From assembly GCA_934457095.1 (NCBI GenBank), contig CAKSHJ010000003.1:46243-110242 (forward strand): a DNA stretch of 64,000 bases. The letters are read 5' to 3'. Numbering within the stretch: position 1 is the stretch's first letter; each line of letters begins with the position of its first letter. Origin of the DNA: an uncultured Eubacteriales bacterium (GTDB lineage: Bacteria; Bacillota; Clostridia; Oscillospirales; Acutalibacteraceae). Below, one piece after another: positions 50,612 to 58,871 of this stretch. Under the pieces are notes generated by a model, which did no database searches, was not told the DNA's origin, and was given only the letters and a program-made list of their open reading frames with translations. A program made the translations under genes and the position numbers.

Positions 50612-52273
50612 TTACAGCCATTTTTCAAACAAACGGGCTTCTATCATACCGACATTGGTTTCTCTGACCTTTTTGCGCACTGCCAGAATTGCGCTTGGCG
50701 GTACTGAAATTTCGTCTATGCCCATGGCCAAAAATAACGGCGTCATTTCAAGGTCAGAGCCTAAATCTCCGCAGATGCCGCACCAAATATGGTTGCGGTG
50801 CGCATTGTCTGCAATGAGCTTTATTAGCCTTAGCACGGCTTTATGATGCGGTTGAAAAAATTGGTCCAGCATCGTGTTTTCGCGGTCGAGCGCTAAGGTG
50901 TATTGCGTTAAGTCGTTGGTGCCGATGCTGAAAAAGTCAACCTCTTTTGCCAGCAGGTCGCTGATGACCGCTGCTGCCGGAGTTTCTATCATAATACCCA
51001 GCTCTACCTGCGGGGCATACGCAATGCCCTCGCGGTCGAGTTCGCTGCGGATTTGCGCGGCGATTTTTTTGATTTGCCGCACTTCCTCCAAAGAGGTAAT
51101 CATAGGGAACATGATGGCGATATTGCCGAATGCCGAGGCACGATACAGCGCCCGCAACTGTGTGCGGAAAATTTCGGGCTGCATCAGGCAAATGCGTACC
51201 GCGCGGTAGCCCATAGCAGGGTTTTCCTCTTTGGGCAGCTTGAAATAATCAGCTTGTTTGTCCGCGCCCATGTCCATGGTGCGAATGACCACTTTTTTGC
51301 CTTCCATAGACTGTGCTACGGTTTTATAAGCCTCAAATTGCTCCTGCTCGGTGGGGTAGAATGAGCTTTCCAGATATAAAAATTCGCTGCGGAACAACCC
51401 GATGCCTCCGGCGTCATTTTCCAAAGCATCGGGGATGTCCGCCGTGCTGCCTATGTTTGCCACAATATGAATTTTTCTGCCGTCTTGGGTTACATTGTCT
51501 TTACCTACCTGCTCGCGCAAAAGCGCGCGGTTTGTTTTTTCCTGCATTTGCTTTTTGGCATAGCGCGCGGCGGTTTCCTTATTCGGGCTGACGATCAGCT
51601 TGCCTTTGTAGCCGTCGGCAATGGCTTGCCTGCCGTTGTATTCCTTGGTAAAATCGGTGCCCAAATTCACCACCGCCGGAATGTTCATAATGCGCGCAAG
51701 AATGGCTGTGTGGGAATTGATAGAGCCGTGACAGGTAACCAATGCAAGTACCTTTTCCTTGTCCAGCTGCATGATTTCACTGGGAACAAAGTCATTAGCG
51801 GCAAGAATGACCGGCTGTTCAAAAGAGATGATCTCGTCGTGTTTATGCGTGAGAATATTGGTCAGGCGTTGTGAGATGTCTTTGACGTCGGCGGCGCGTT
51901 CGCGCATATAAGGGTCCTCCATAGAGGCGAAGGTGTTGGCAAATTTTGCGGCGGTTACACTGACGGCATATTCGGCGTTTTGCCCCTGGTTTTCTATCAT
52001 ATTTCGAATACTTTCCACATAGTTGACATCCTGCAGCATCATGCGGTGAATCTGAAAAATCATAGCGCTGGTGCGACCGATTTCCGGCAATGCCTTTTCA
52101 TAAAGCGCGTCCAATTGCTGTATGGCGGTTTGCTGAGCCGCATAAAAACGCTCCAGTTCAGCGTTGGTGTTTTCCACCGTATGCGCTTTGATACCCGTTT
52201 GTGTGCGGCTGTAAAATAAAATTTGCCCCATGGCGTAGCCGCCGAATGCACCTTTTCCGGTAAATGTAATCAA
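50612..52273 (-). CDS. ptsI: Phosphoenolpyruvate-protein phosphotransferase (PTS enzyme I)
   Basis: 553 residues, TTG start at 52273 with AAAGGAGG 10 nt upstream. EI takes phosphate from PEP and passes it to HPr for sugar uptake. The active His188 is in GSINSHTAILARIMNIPAV; the more usual GGRTSH is varied here, which is notable but keeps the His. The C-terminal PEP-binding barrel shows GIGLFRSEFLYL, RTMDMGADK, MFPMITSLEEV, IGIMIETPAA-equivalent LGIMIETPAAAV, FFSIGTNDLTQYTLALDR and GICGDLGSD with the reactive Cys. ptsH is not adjacent. Confidence 0.94.
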   Translation of the reverse strand: MITFTGKGAFGGYAMGQILFYSRTQTGIKAHTVENTNAELERFYAAQQTAIQQLDALYEKALPEIGRTSAMIFQIHRMMLQDVNYVESIRNMIENQGQNAEYAVSVTAAKFANTFASMEDPYMRERAADVKDISQRLTNILTHKHDEIISFEQPVILAANDFVPSEIMQLDKEKVLALVTCHGSINSHTAILARIMNIPAVVNLGTDFTKEYNGRQAIADGYKGKLIVSPNKETAARYAKKQMQEKTNRALLREQVGKDNVTQDGRKIHIVANIGSTADIPDALENDAGGIGLFRSEFLYLESSFYPTEQEQFEAYKTVAQSMEGKKVVIRTMDMGADKQADYFKLPKEENPAMGYRAVRICLMQPEIFRTQLRALYRASAFGNIAIMFPMITSLEEVRQIKKIAAQIRSELDREGIAYAPQVELGIMIETPAAAVISDLLAKEVDFFSIGTNDLTQYTLALDRENTMLDQFFQPHHKAVLRLIKLIADNAHRNHIWCGICGDLGSDLEMTPLFLAMGIDEISVPPSAILAVRKKVRETNVGMIEARLFEKWL

Positions 52274-52398
52274 GGCCGAGAACCTCCTTTTTTCGTATTT
52301 TTACAGAGTTTTTTATTTTATGTTTATTATACCATGGTTTGTACGAGACGGTACCCTAAAATAAAAATTTTTACACGATTTTTTCTTGGAATAAAAAA

Positions 52399-52427
52399 TT
52401 GCGCGGGGTATTTTTTTGTGCTACAAT
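52399..52427 (+). promoter_or_regulatory. Promoter of the Sfp-type gene
   Basis: TTGCGC (52399-52404), 17 bp, TACAAT (52422-52427), with TGTGC ahead of the -10. Confidence 0.6.
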
Positions 52428-52460
52428 ACATACAGTATTTGGTTAAAAAGGAGGCTGTCT

Positions 52461-53063
52461 ATGGAACGGCGGCAAATACACAAGGCCGAAATTTGGATAG
52501 CAGCACAGGCAAATTTGCTCACGGACATGCAGTTTGCGCGTTGGTTGCCGTATGTGGGCGAAAAAAAAGCCGCGCAATTGCAAAAAATGCGGCAGTCGAA
52601 GGCAAAAGAGAGTCTTGTGGGGTTGTTGCTTGCAAAGTATGCGATTTATCGCAGATGGGGTCTGCCTTTTTCGGCAGTACAATTTGGTGCGGGCACGCAT
52701 GGTAAACCGTATGCTTTGGGGCAGGAGCAGGTGCATTTTAATGTAAGCCATTCGGGAGGGGTTTGCGTGTGCGCCGTGGACGATGAACCGATTGGCGTAG
52801 ATATACAGGAAATGAAGCCGTGCCGTTTTGACGCGATTGCGGAACGTTTTTTTACGCCGCTGGAGCAGAGGCTTTACCATGAACAGGGTGGAGATAAATT
52901 GGCGTTTTACCGTATGTGGACAAAGCGTGAGAGCGTGGGGAAATATTTGAGTACGGGCTTTTTTTACGCTGCGGAACAAGATACTGCGGATTGGCATACG
53001 GCGCATATGTTGCATCGGGAGAAATATATGATTTGCGTGTGCAAGAGGAATAAAATATACTGA
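52461..53063 (+). CDS. 4'-phosphopantetheinyl transferase, Sfp type
   Basis: 200 residues from ATG 52461 (RBS AAAAGGAGG). It transfers phosphopantetheine from CoA to a carrier protein. Signature blocks are KPY with VHFNVSHSGGVCVCAV, the Mg-binding PIGVDIQEM, and WTKRESVGKYLSTGF in place of the common W-x-x-KEAxxK (here KRES). Sfp enzymes serve NRPS/PKS or fatty acid carriers. No carrier or synthase is nearby, so the client is encoded elsewhere. It could be the cell's only or secondary transferase. Confidence 0.88.
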   Translation: MERRQIHKAEIWIAAQANLLTDMQFARWLPYVGEKKAAQLQKMRQSKAKESLVGLLLAKYAIYRRWGLPFSAVQFGAGTHGKPYALGQEQVHFNVSHSGGVCVCAVDDEPIGVDIQEMKPCRFDAIAERFFTPLEQRLYHEQGGDKLAFYRMWTKRESVGKYLSTGFFYAAEQDTADWHTAHMLHREKYMICVCKRNKIY

Positions 53064-53079
53064 ATTTGTATTATTTCTA

Positions 53080-53108
53080 TTGCATTTTTTCGCATAGTGT
53101 CGTATAAT
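53080..53108 (+). promoter_or_regulatory. Promoter of the riboflavin operon
   Basis: TTGCAT (53080-53085), 17 bp, perfect TATAAT (53103-53108). Confidence 0.7.
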
Positions 53109-53120
53109 AAAACAGAAATA

Positions 53121-53231
53121 GATTCTTCGGGGCAGGGTGAGATTCCCTACCGGTGGTATAGCCCACAAGCCGCAAGGTTGATTTGGTGAAATTCCAAAGC
53201 CGACAGTATAGTCTGGATGGGAGAAGATGAC
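53121..53231 (+). ncRNA. FMN riboswitch (RFN element)
   Basis: The conserved RFN blocks are present in order: TTCGGGGCAGGGTGAGATTC, CCCTACCGGTGGTATAGCCC, CAAGCCGC, GATTTGGTGAAATTCC, AAAGCCGACAGTATAGTC, TGGATGGGAGAAGATG, with the outer stem TCTTC/GAAGA. The strong hairpin and T run that follow indicate control by transcription termination: FMN bound means the operon is off. Confidence 0.97.
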
Positions 53232-53275
53232 CGTTGTAAGGCCATTTTGGCTTTGCGCAATAATAGCAGACCCAA

Positions 53276-53310
53276 ACGCCCTGAGAAGATGATTACTCGG
53301 GGTGTTTTTT
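53276..53310 (+). terminator. Riboswitch expression-platform terminator
   Basis: ACGCCCTGAG (53276-53285) pairs with CTCGGGGTGT (53296-53305), followed by a T run. It lies just ahead of the ribD RBS. Confidence 0.9.
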
Positions 53311-53328
53311 GTTAAGGAGGCGGTGGGC

Positions 53329-54435
53329 TTGCAGAAAAAACAAGATGAAGTTTATATGCAAATGGCGTTGCAGCTTGCAGAAAAAGGGCGAGGTAAAACG
53401 GCTCCGAATCCTATGGTGGGGGCTGTGATTGTAAAAAATGGACGTGTGATTGGCAGCGGTTTCCATGAGTATTGCGGCGGGCCTCATGCGGAGGTCAATG
53501 CTGTTGCAAATGCAACGGAATCGGTGCAGGGCGCAACGATATACGTAACGCTGGAGCCATGCGCACATTATGGAAAAACGCCGCCTTGTACCGAGCTTTT
53601 ACTTGCACAAAAACCAAAAAGAGTGGTGGTAGGCTGTTTGGACCCGAATCCTTTGGTGGCGGGCAAGGGGCTTTTGCAATTAGAGCAGGCCGGTATTGAA
53701 ACGGTGAGCGGCATATTGGAGGACGAATGCCGTTATCTCAACCGCGTATTTTTTCATTATATTACCGCAAGGCGACCCTATGTTGTGCTGAAAACTGCCA
53801 TGACGCTGGACGGGAAAACTGCAACGGCGACCGGGGAATCGCAATGGATTTCGGGAGAGCAGGCGCGCTTGGATGTGCACCGTCTGCGCAGTCAATATAC
53901 GGGAGTTATGACCGGAATCGGTACAATTTTGCAGGACGATGCCAGATTGACCTGTCGGATACCCGGCGGTAAAAATCCCATACGTATTGTAACCGATAGT
54001 CGTTTGCGGATTTCTCCCGATGCAAATGTGCTAAAGGAGCAGCAGCAAAACCAAACCATTGTAGCTGCAGTGGAGGGCGCGAACGCTGCTGCGGCTCAAC
54101 GCTTGGAGCGCCTTGGAGTCAAGGTGCTGTACTGCGGTTGCGGTGACAGGGTGGATTTGAACGATTTGATGGAAAAATTGGGCGCTTTGGGTGTGGATAG
54201 TATTTTGCTGGAAGGCGGTGCGACTTTGAATGAAGCGGCATTGCGTGCAGGCATTGTACAGGAGGTAGTGGTTTATATTGCACCCAAAATGGTAGGCGGT
54301 AATTCTGCGGCGACTTCGGTAGGCGGAATTGGCGTAGCGCATTTGCGGCAGGCCTACCGCTTGGAGCGTATGCAAACCGCTTTTGTGGGAGAAGATATTA
54401 AAATTACGGCTTTGGTTCGGGGTACGGGGGAGTGA
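53329..54435 (+). CDS. ribD: Bifunctional riboflavin deaminase/reductase
   Basis: 368 residues from TTG 53329, 8 nt after AAGGAGG. The N-terminal deaminase (zinc ligands His53 in PHAEVNA, Cys78 and Cys87 in PCAHYGKTPPC) acts on diaminohydroxyphosphoribosylaminopyrimidine. The C-terminal reductase domain (VVLKTAMTLDGKTATATGESQWISG, VMTGIGTILQDDARLTCR, ILLEGGATLNEAAL) reduces the product with NADPH. It is the first gene of ribD-ribE-ribBA-ribH, under FMN riboswitch control. Confidence 0.96.
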   Translation: MQKKQDEVYMQMALQLAEKGRGKTAPNPMVGAVIVKNGRVIGSGFHEYCGGPHAEVNAVANATESVQGATIYVTLEPCAHYGKTPPCTELLLAQKPKRVVVGCLDPNPLVAGKGLLQLEQAGIETVSGILEDECRYLNRVFFHYITARRPYVVLKTAMTLDGKTATATGESQWISGEQARLDVHRLRSQYTGVMTGIGTILQDDARLTCRIPGGKNPIRIVTDSRLRISPDANVLKEQQQNQTIVAAVEGANAAAAQRLERLGVKVLYCGCGDRVDLNDLMEKLGALGVDSILLEGGATLNEAALRAGIVQEVVVYIAPKMVGGNSAATSVGGIGVAHLRQAYRLERMQTAFVGEDIKITALVRGTGE

Positions 54436-54442
54436 GGAATTT

Positions 54443-55099
54443 TTGTTTACGGGAATTGTAGAGGAAGTAGGCACGGTGCGCCAGATACGCAAAGGCGTAA
54501 AGTCCTCGCAACTGGTGATTGCTGCCCGAAAAGTTCTGGAGGATACAAAACCGGGGGATAGTATTTGTACTGCCGGGGTTTGTTTGACCGTGACGGATAT
54601 GGGTAAGGATTATTTTGCCGCCGATGTGATGGCGGAAACGATGCGTCGCAGTAAATTGGGAACGCTTTTGTGTGGCAGCGGCGTGAATTTGGAGCGTGCG
54701 CTTAGTCTGCAAACCAGACTTGGCGGACATTTGGTGAGCGGGCATATTGACGGTACCGGTGCAATTACCGCCATGCAGCGCGAGGATAATGCCGTTTGGG
54801 TGCAAATTGCAACCAGTGCCGATATTTTAAAATATGTGGTGGAAAAGGGCAGTATTGCCATAGACGGCATTAGTTTGACTGTTGCCGCCGTGACCGAGGC
54901 TTCTTTTGCGGTTTCGGTGATTCCGCATACGGCGGAGCAGACCACTTTGCTTACCCAAAAGCCCGGAGATACGGTTAATTTGGAGTGCGATATGATAGGC
55001 AAATATGTGGAGAGGCTGCTGCGTTTTAACCAAAAGGAAACGTTGGAGGTTCGGAATGAACTTACGGCTGCCTATTTGCAGGAGCATGGATTTTTATAA
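54443..55099 (+). CDS. ribE: Riboflavin synthase, alpha chain
   Basis: 218 residues from TTG 54443 (RBS GAGTGAGG, 5 nt). The start gives the canonical FTGIVEEVGTV opening. The protein is two similar barrels: the first with AGVCLTVTD and MAETMRRSKLG, the second with GHIDGTGAIT, SIAIDGISLTVAAVT and VIPHTAEQTTL. It dismutates two 6,7-dimethyl-8-ribityllumazine molecules to riboflavin. It starts 7 bp after ribD. Confidence 0.95.
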   Translation: MFTGIVEEVGTVRQIRKGVKSSQLVIAARKVLEDTKPGDSICTAGVCLTVTDMGKDYFAADVMAETMRRSKLGTLLCGSGVNLERALSLQTRLGGHLVSGHIDGTGAITAMQREDNAVWVQIATSADILKYVVEKGSIAIDGISLTVAAVTEASFAVSVIPHTAEQTTLLTQKPGDTVNLECDMIGKYVERLLRFNQKETLEVRNELTAAYLQEHGFL

Positions 55100-55125
55100 A
55101 AAATGACCCGAGAGGATTGGATGAT

Positions 55126-56319
55126 ATGTTTATGTATAATACGATTGAAGAGGCGCTTACGGCATTGAAAAACGGCGAAATCGTTTTAGTCACCGATGAC
55201 GAGGACAGGGAAAATGAGGGCGATTTGATTTGCGCGGCTGAATTTGCAACGACGGAGAATGTGAATTTTATGGCAAAATGGGGCAGAGGACTGATTTGTA
55301 TGCCGATGAGTGCTGCCTTTACCCAAAAGTTGGGTTTACCGCAAATGGTGGAGGAAAATACCGATAACCATGCAACGGCCTTTACCGTTTCCATTGACGC
55401 TGCGGATACGACCACCGGTATTTCGGCTACGGAGCGCTCTGTTACGGCGTTAAAATGCGTGCAGGACGATGCAAAACCAAGCGATTTTCGCCGTCCTGGA
55501 CATATGTTTCCACTACAGGCAAGACCCGGCGGCGTACTGGTGCGCACCGGGCATACCGAGGCAACCGTGGACTTGTGCCGTTTGGCGGGGCTGAAGGAAT
55601 GCGGTCTATGCTGCGAGATTATGGCCGACGATGGACAGATGATGCGTACACCGGCATTGCAGGAATTTGCAAAAAAGCATGCGCTGAAATTTATTACGAT
55701 TGCGGATTTGGTGGCCTACCGCAGAAAAACGGAATGCGCCGTAAAACGCGAGGCCGTTGCCAAATTGCCTACCAGATACGGCGATTTTATGATGTACGGC
55801 TACGAAAATAAGATAACCGGAGAGCATCATGTGGCGTTGGTTATGGGAGAAATTGCAGACGGTATGCCGGTGCTTTGTAGGGTACATTCCGAGTGTTTGA
55901 CGGGCGATGCGTTGGGTTCTCGGCGTTGCGATTGCGGCGAGCAGTATGACGCGGCTATGAAAATGATTGCCAAAGAGGGCAGAGGCGTTTTGGTTTATAT
56001 GCGTCAGGAGGGGCGCGGCATTGGACTGATTAACAAAATTAAGGCGTACGCCTTACAGGACAAGGGTTTGGATACCGTACAGGCCAATGAACATTTGGGT
56101 TTTCCGGCAGATATGCGCGATTACGGCATAGGGGCGCAGATTTTAACTGATTTGGGTGTAAAGCAGCTTCGGTTGATGACCAATAACCCACAGAAAATAG
56201 CGGCGCTTTCCGGCTATGGATTGGAAATTACAGAACGCGTACCGCTGCAAATAAAGCCAAACCCAAATGACGCCTTTTATTTACAAACCAAAAAGGAAAA
56301 AATGGATCATATGCTGTAA
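55126..56319 (+). CDS. ribBA: Bifunctional DHBP synthase / GTP cyclohydrolase II
   Basis: About 397 residues; ATG 55126 has AGAGG 9 nt upstream, and ATG 55132 is an alternative. The N-terminal RibB domain shows VLVTDDEDRENEGDLICAAEFA, CMPMS and RPGHMFPLQARPGGVLVRTGHTEA. The C-terminal RibA domain has the zinc cysteines CLTGDALGSRRCDCGEQ, the GTP-binding QEGRGIGLINKI, and the end LMTNNPQKIAAL. It makes both precursors of the pathway, the four-carbon unit and the pyrimidine. Confidence 0.96.
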   Translation: MFMYNTIEEALTALKNGEIVLVTDDEDRENEGDLICAAEFATTENVNFMAKWGRGLICMPMSAAFTQKLGLPQMVEENTDNHATAFTVSIDAADTTTGISATERSVTALKCVQDDAKPSDFRRPGHMFPLQARPGGVLVRTGHTEATVDLCRLAGLKECGLCCEIMADDGQMMRTPALQEFAKKHALKFITIADLVAYRRKTECAVKREAVAKLPTRYGDFMMYGYENKITGEHHVALVMGEIADGMPVLCRVHSECLTGDALGSRRCDCGEQYDAAMKMIAKEGRGVLVYMRQEGRGIGLINKIKAYALQDKGLDTVQANEHLGFPADMRDYGIGAQILTDLGVKQLRLMTNNPQKIAALSGYGLEITERVPLQIKPNPNDAFYLQTKKEKMDHML

Positions 56320-56371
56320 AAAACGGCATACGGTTTGGCATTTTAAAATTTTGTATTGGAGGAAATAAAAT

Positions 56372-56836
56372 ATGAACTACATTGAGGGGAATTTGATTGC
56401 GCAGGGACTGAAAATCGGCATAGCGGCCGCGCGTTTTAACGAGTTTATTGTGGCAAAGCTGATTGGCGGTGCGCAGGACGGTTTGCAGCGGCACGGTGTG
56501 CAGGAGAGCGATATTGACCTTGTGTGGGTACCCGGAGCATTTGAGCTGCCGCTTGCCGCGCAGAAAATGGCCAAAAGCGGAAAATATGACGCTGTGATTT
56601 GCCTGGGCGCTGTGATTCGGGGTTCGACGCCGCATTTTGATTATGTTTGTGCCGAGGTTTCCAAAGGCGTGGCGCATGTTGCGCTGGAGCGTGAAATTCC
56701 TGTTATTTTCGGCGTGCTGACCACCGACAGCATTGAACAGGCCATTGAGCGTGCAGGTACCAAAGCGGGCAATAAGGGATTTGACGCGGCTGTTACCGCC
56801 ATTGAAATGGCAAATTTGTTGAAAAAGTTAGGTTAA
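56372..56836 (+). CDS. ribH: 6,7-dimethyl-8-ribityllumazine synthase
   Basis: 154 residues, RBS TTGGAGGA. Typical blocks are IGIAAARFNEFIVAKLIGGAQDGLQRHG, WVPGAFELPLAAQKMA, ICLGAVIRGSTPHFDYVCAEVSKG with the catalytic His, and IPVIFGVLTTDSIEQAIERAGTKAGNKG. It forms 60-mer shells or pentamers in other species. It joins the RibD product to the four-carbon unit from RibBA. It is the last riboflavin gene of the operon. Confidence 0.96.
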   Translation: MNYIEGNLIAQGLKIGIAAARFNEFIVAKLIGGAQDGLQRHGVQESDIDLVWVPGAFELPLAAQKMAKSGKYDAVICLGAVIRGSTPHFDYVCAEVSKGVAHVALEREIPVIFGVLTTDSIEQAIERAGTKAGNKGFDAAVTAIEMANLLKKLG

Positions 56837-56852
56837 GAGGAGGAATGGAAAT

Positions 56853-57209
56853 ATGAAAGCGTTATTTTTAGAGTATGCAAAATGCAGCACCTGCGTAAAG
56901 GCCAAAAAATGGCTCGACGAAAACGGTATTGCTTATGAGGACCGCCCGATTGTAGAGCAGAGACCTACCGTGGAGGAACTCAAGCAGTGGGTGCAAATAA
57001 GCGGACTGCCGCTGAAAAAATTTTTTAATACCAGCGGGCTGGTATATAAAGCCTTGAATTTAAAGGAAAAATTGCCGCAAATGGAAGAGCAGGAGCAGTA
57101 TGAACTGTTGGCCTCGAACGGAAAATTGGTCAAACGGCCGCTACTGATACGGGGAGATTTGGTATTGGTGGGCTTTAAACAGGAGCAGTGGGAATGTCTA
57201 AAGGACTGA
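56853..57209 (+). CDS. ArsC/Spx-family thioredoxin-like protein
   Basis: 118 residues, RBS GAGGAGG. The thioredoxin-fold ArsC-family pattern has CSTC at residues 11-14 (as in the CxxC versions), then KAKKWLDENGIAYEDRPIVEQRPTVEELKQWV and the late KRPLLI with the conserved Arg. Family members are arsenate reductases, Spx regulators or YffB-like proteins of unknown role. It lacks the RNA polymerase-contact features that I would need to call Spx. It starts 16 bp after ribH, with no terminator between, so it may belong to the riboswitch-controlled transcript. Confidence 0.85.
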   Translation: MKALFLEYAKCSTCVKAKKWLDENGIAYEDRPIVEQRPTVEELKQWVQISGLPLKKFFNTSGLVYKALNLKEKLPQMEEQEQYELLASNGKLVKRPLLIRGDLVLVGFKQEQWECLKD

Positions 57210-57296
57210 AAATATTTGCTTTGACGGGCCGAGTGTGGTAAAATAAACAGGCTTTGATAAAATGAGTGTAGATTTGATAGAATTTTGGAGAGAAAC

Positions 57297-58685
57297 ATGG
57301 ACTTTTTTACCGACATCCTAAAGCTGGTGAACGAATATTTGTGGAATTACGGCCTGTTGTTTTTGCTTTGCGGCACAGGGCTGTATTTTACCGTGCGATT
57401 GAAATTTATTCAGGTACGCAAATTTGGCAGGGGCTTTAAAATGGCGTTTGGCGGTCTATTCAAAAAGAATCAAGAACCGTTGGAAAAGGGCGGTATGACG
57501 CCGTTTCAGTCGTTGGCAACGGCCATTGCGGCACAGGTAGGCACGGGTAATTTGGTGGGCGCCGCCGGTGCGCTGATTGCGGGCGGACCCGGAGCGATTT
57601 TTTGGATGTGGGTAAGCGCATTTTTAGGCATGGCGACCATTTATGTGGAGGCAACGCTGGCGCAGAAATTTAAAACCACCAAAGACGGCGCTGTAACGGG
57701 CGGCCCGCGCTATTATATTACGGCGGCGTTTCGCGGGAAAGTCGGGAAAGCGCTGGCTACGGTATTTTCCGTATTGATTGTGCTGGCGCTCGGCTTTATG
57801 GGCAATATGGTGCAGTCTAACGCCATTGGCAATGCGTTTGAATCTGCCTTTGCGATTCCCGCGTGGATTGTGGGCATTGCAGTGGCAGCGATTGCGGTTG
57901 TGATTTTTGTGGGCGGCGTAAAGCGAATCGCCTCGGTGACCGAAAAATTGGTGCCGTTTATGGCATTGCTGTATATTATTGGGGCCTTGGTAGTCATTTT
58001 TGCTAATATTACCAAAATTCCCGGTGCATTCGGGCAAATTTTTGTGGGAGCATTCAGCCCTCAGGCGGTCACGGGTGGCGTGATTGGCATTACGATTCAA
58101 AAAGCGATGCGTTACGGTGTTGCAAGAGGTTTGTTTTCCAATGAGGCCGGTATGGGTTCAACGCCGCATGCACATGCCTTGGCAAAGGTGAAGCACCCCT
58201 GCGACCAGGGATTTATTGCCATGATGGGTGTGTTTATTGATACGTTTATTATTTTGACGCTGACCGCTTTGGTGGTACTGGTGACAGATGTACTGCCGCA
58301 GGGTTACAGTGGTGCGCTTAACGATGGAAACTTGACGCAGGCGGCATTTTCTACGCTGTTTGGTTCGTTTGGCAGCATTTTTATTGCAATTTGCTTGTTT
58401 TTCTTTGCATTTTCCACCATTATTGGCTGGTATTTTTTTGGGGCAACCAATGTCAATGCGTTGTTTGGCAAAATCGGCGTGCGTATTTATGCGGTAATCG
58501 TATGCGCATTTTTGATAGTGGGTTCGTTTTTGAAGGTGGATTTGGTTTGGGCGCTGACCGATTTATTCAATGGTCTAATGGTCATACCGAATTTGATTGC
58601 GTTACTGGCGTTGAGCGGTTTGGTTGTAAAGTTGAACAAGGCTTATGAAAGCGGCTCGCGCTTAGAACCGCATGGGGATACATAA
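57297..58685 (+). CDS. Alanine/sodium symporter, AGCS family
   Basis: 462 residues from ATG 57297 (RBS GGAGAG). About 11 helices. Family blocks are TPFQSLATAIAAQVGTGNLVGAAGALIAGGPGAIFWMW, ATIYVEATLAQKFK, TGGPRYYI, GVARGLFSNEAGMGSTPHAHALAKVKHPCDQG and FFFAFSTIIGWYFFG. It takes up alanine or glycine with sodium or protons, a use for the ion gradients set by the Mrp-like complex. It is shorter than some AGCS members, with no obvious gap. The gene is probably monocistronic. Confidence 0.94.
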   Translation: MDFFTDILKLVNEYLWNYGLLFLLCGTGLYFTVRLKFIQVRKFGRGFKMAFGGLFKKNQEPLEKGGMTPFQSLATAIAAQVGTGNLVGAAGALIAGGPGAIFWMWVSAFLGMATIYVEATLAQKFKTTKDGAVTGGPRYYITAAFRGKVGKALATVFSVLIVLALGFMGNMVQSNAIGNAFESAFAIPAWIVGIAVAAIAVVIFVGGVKRIASVTEKLVPFMALLYIIGALVVIFANITKIPGAFGQIFVGAFSPQAVTGGVIGITIQKAMRYGVARGLFSNEAGMGSTPHAHALAKVKHPCDQGFIAMMGVFIDTFIILTLTALVVLVTDVLPQGYSGALNDGNLTQAAFSTLFGSFGSIFIAICLFFFAFSTIIGWYFFGATNVNALFGKIGVRIYAVIVCAFLIVGSFLKVDLVWALTDLFNGLMVIPNLIALLALSGLVVKLNKAYESGSRLEPHGDT

Positions 58686-58698
58686 TCAAAAAAGCTTG

Positions 58699-58724
58699 CA
58701 GTTCCGATGAAGGGGCTGTTTTTT
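58699..58724 (+). terminator. Likely terminator after the AGCS gene
   Basis: CAGTTCC (58699-58705) pairs with GGGGCTG (58712-58718), using two G-T pairs, followed by six T. Confidence 0.5.
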
Positions 58725-58800
58725 ATTTGTGAGAATTTGATAAAAAGCAGGGGGGCAATTTGGGTAAATGCGGAATTTATTGCAGGTTTATATTTTGCTC

Positions 58801-58829
58801 TTTACTTTACTGTGATAATACGTTACAAT
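58801..58829 (+). promoter_or_regulatory. Promoter of the amino acid ABC importer
   Basis: TTTACT (58801-58806), 17 bp, TACAAT (58824-58829). The -35 is weak. Confidence 0.4.
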
Positions 58830-58871
58830 AATACTGTAAAAGAAAATTGGACGAGGCAGGGGGAACATAGT

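Noticed and set aside
57254..57283. TTGATA-18-TAGAAT promoter ahead of the AGCS gene
   Set aside because: Transcription from it would begin at or beyond the ribosome binding site, so it cannot serve that gene.
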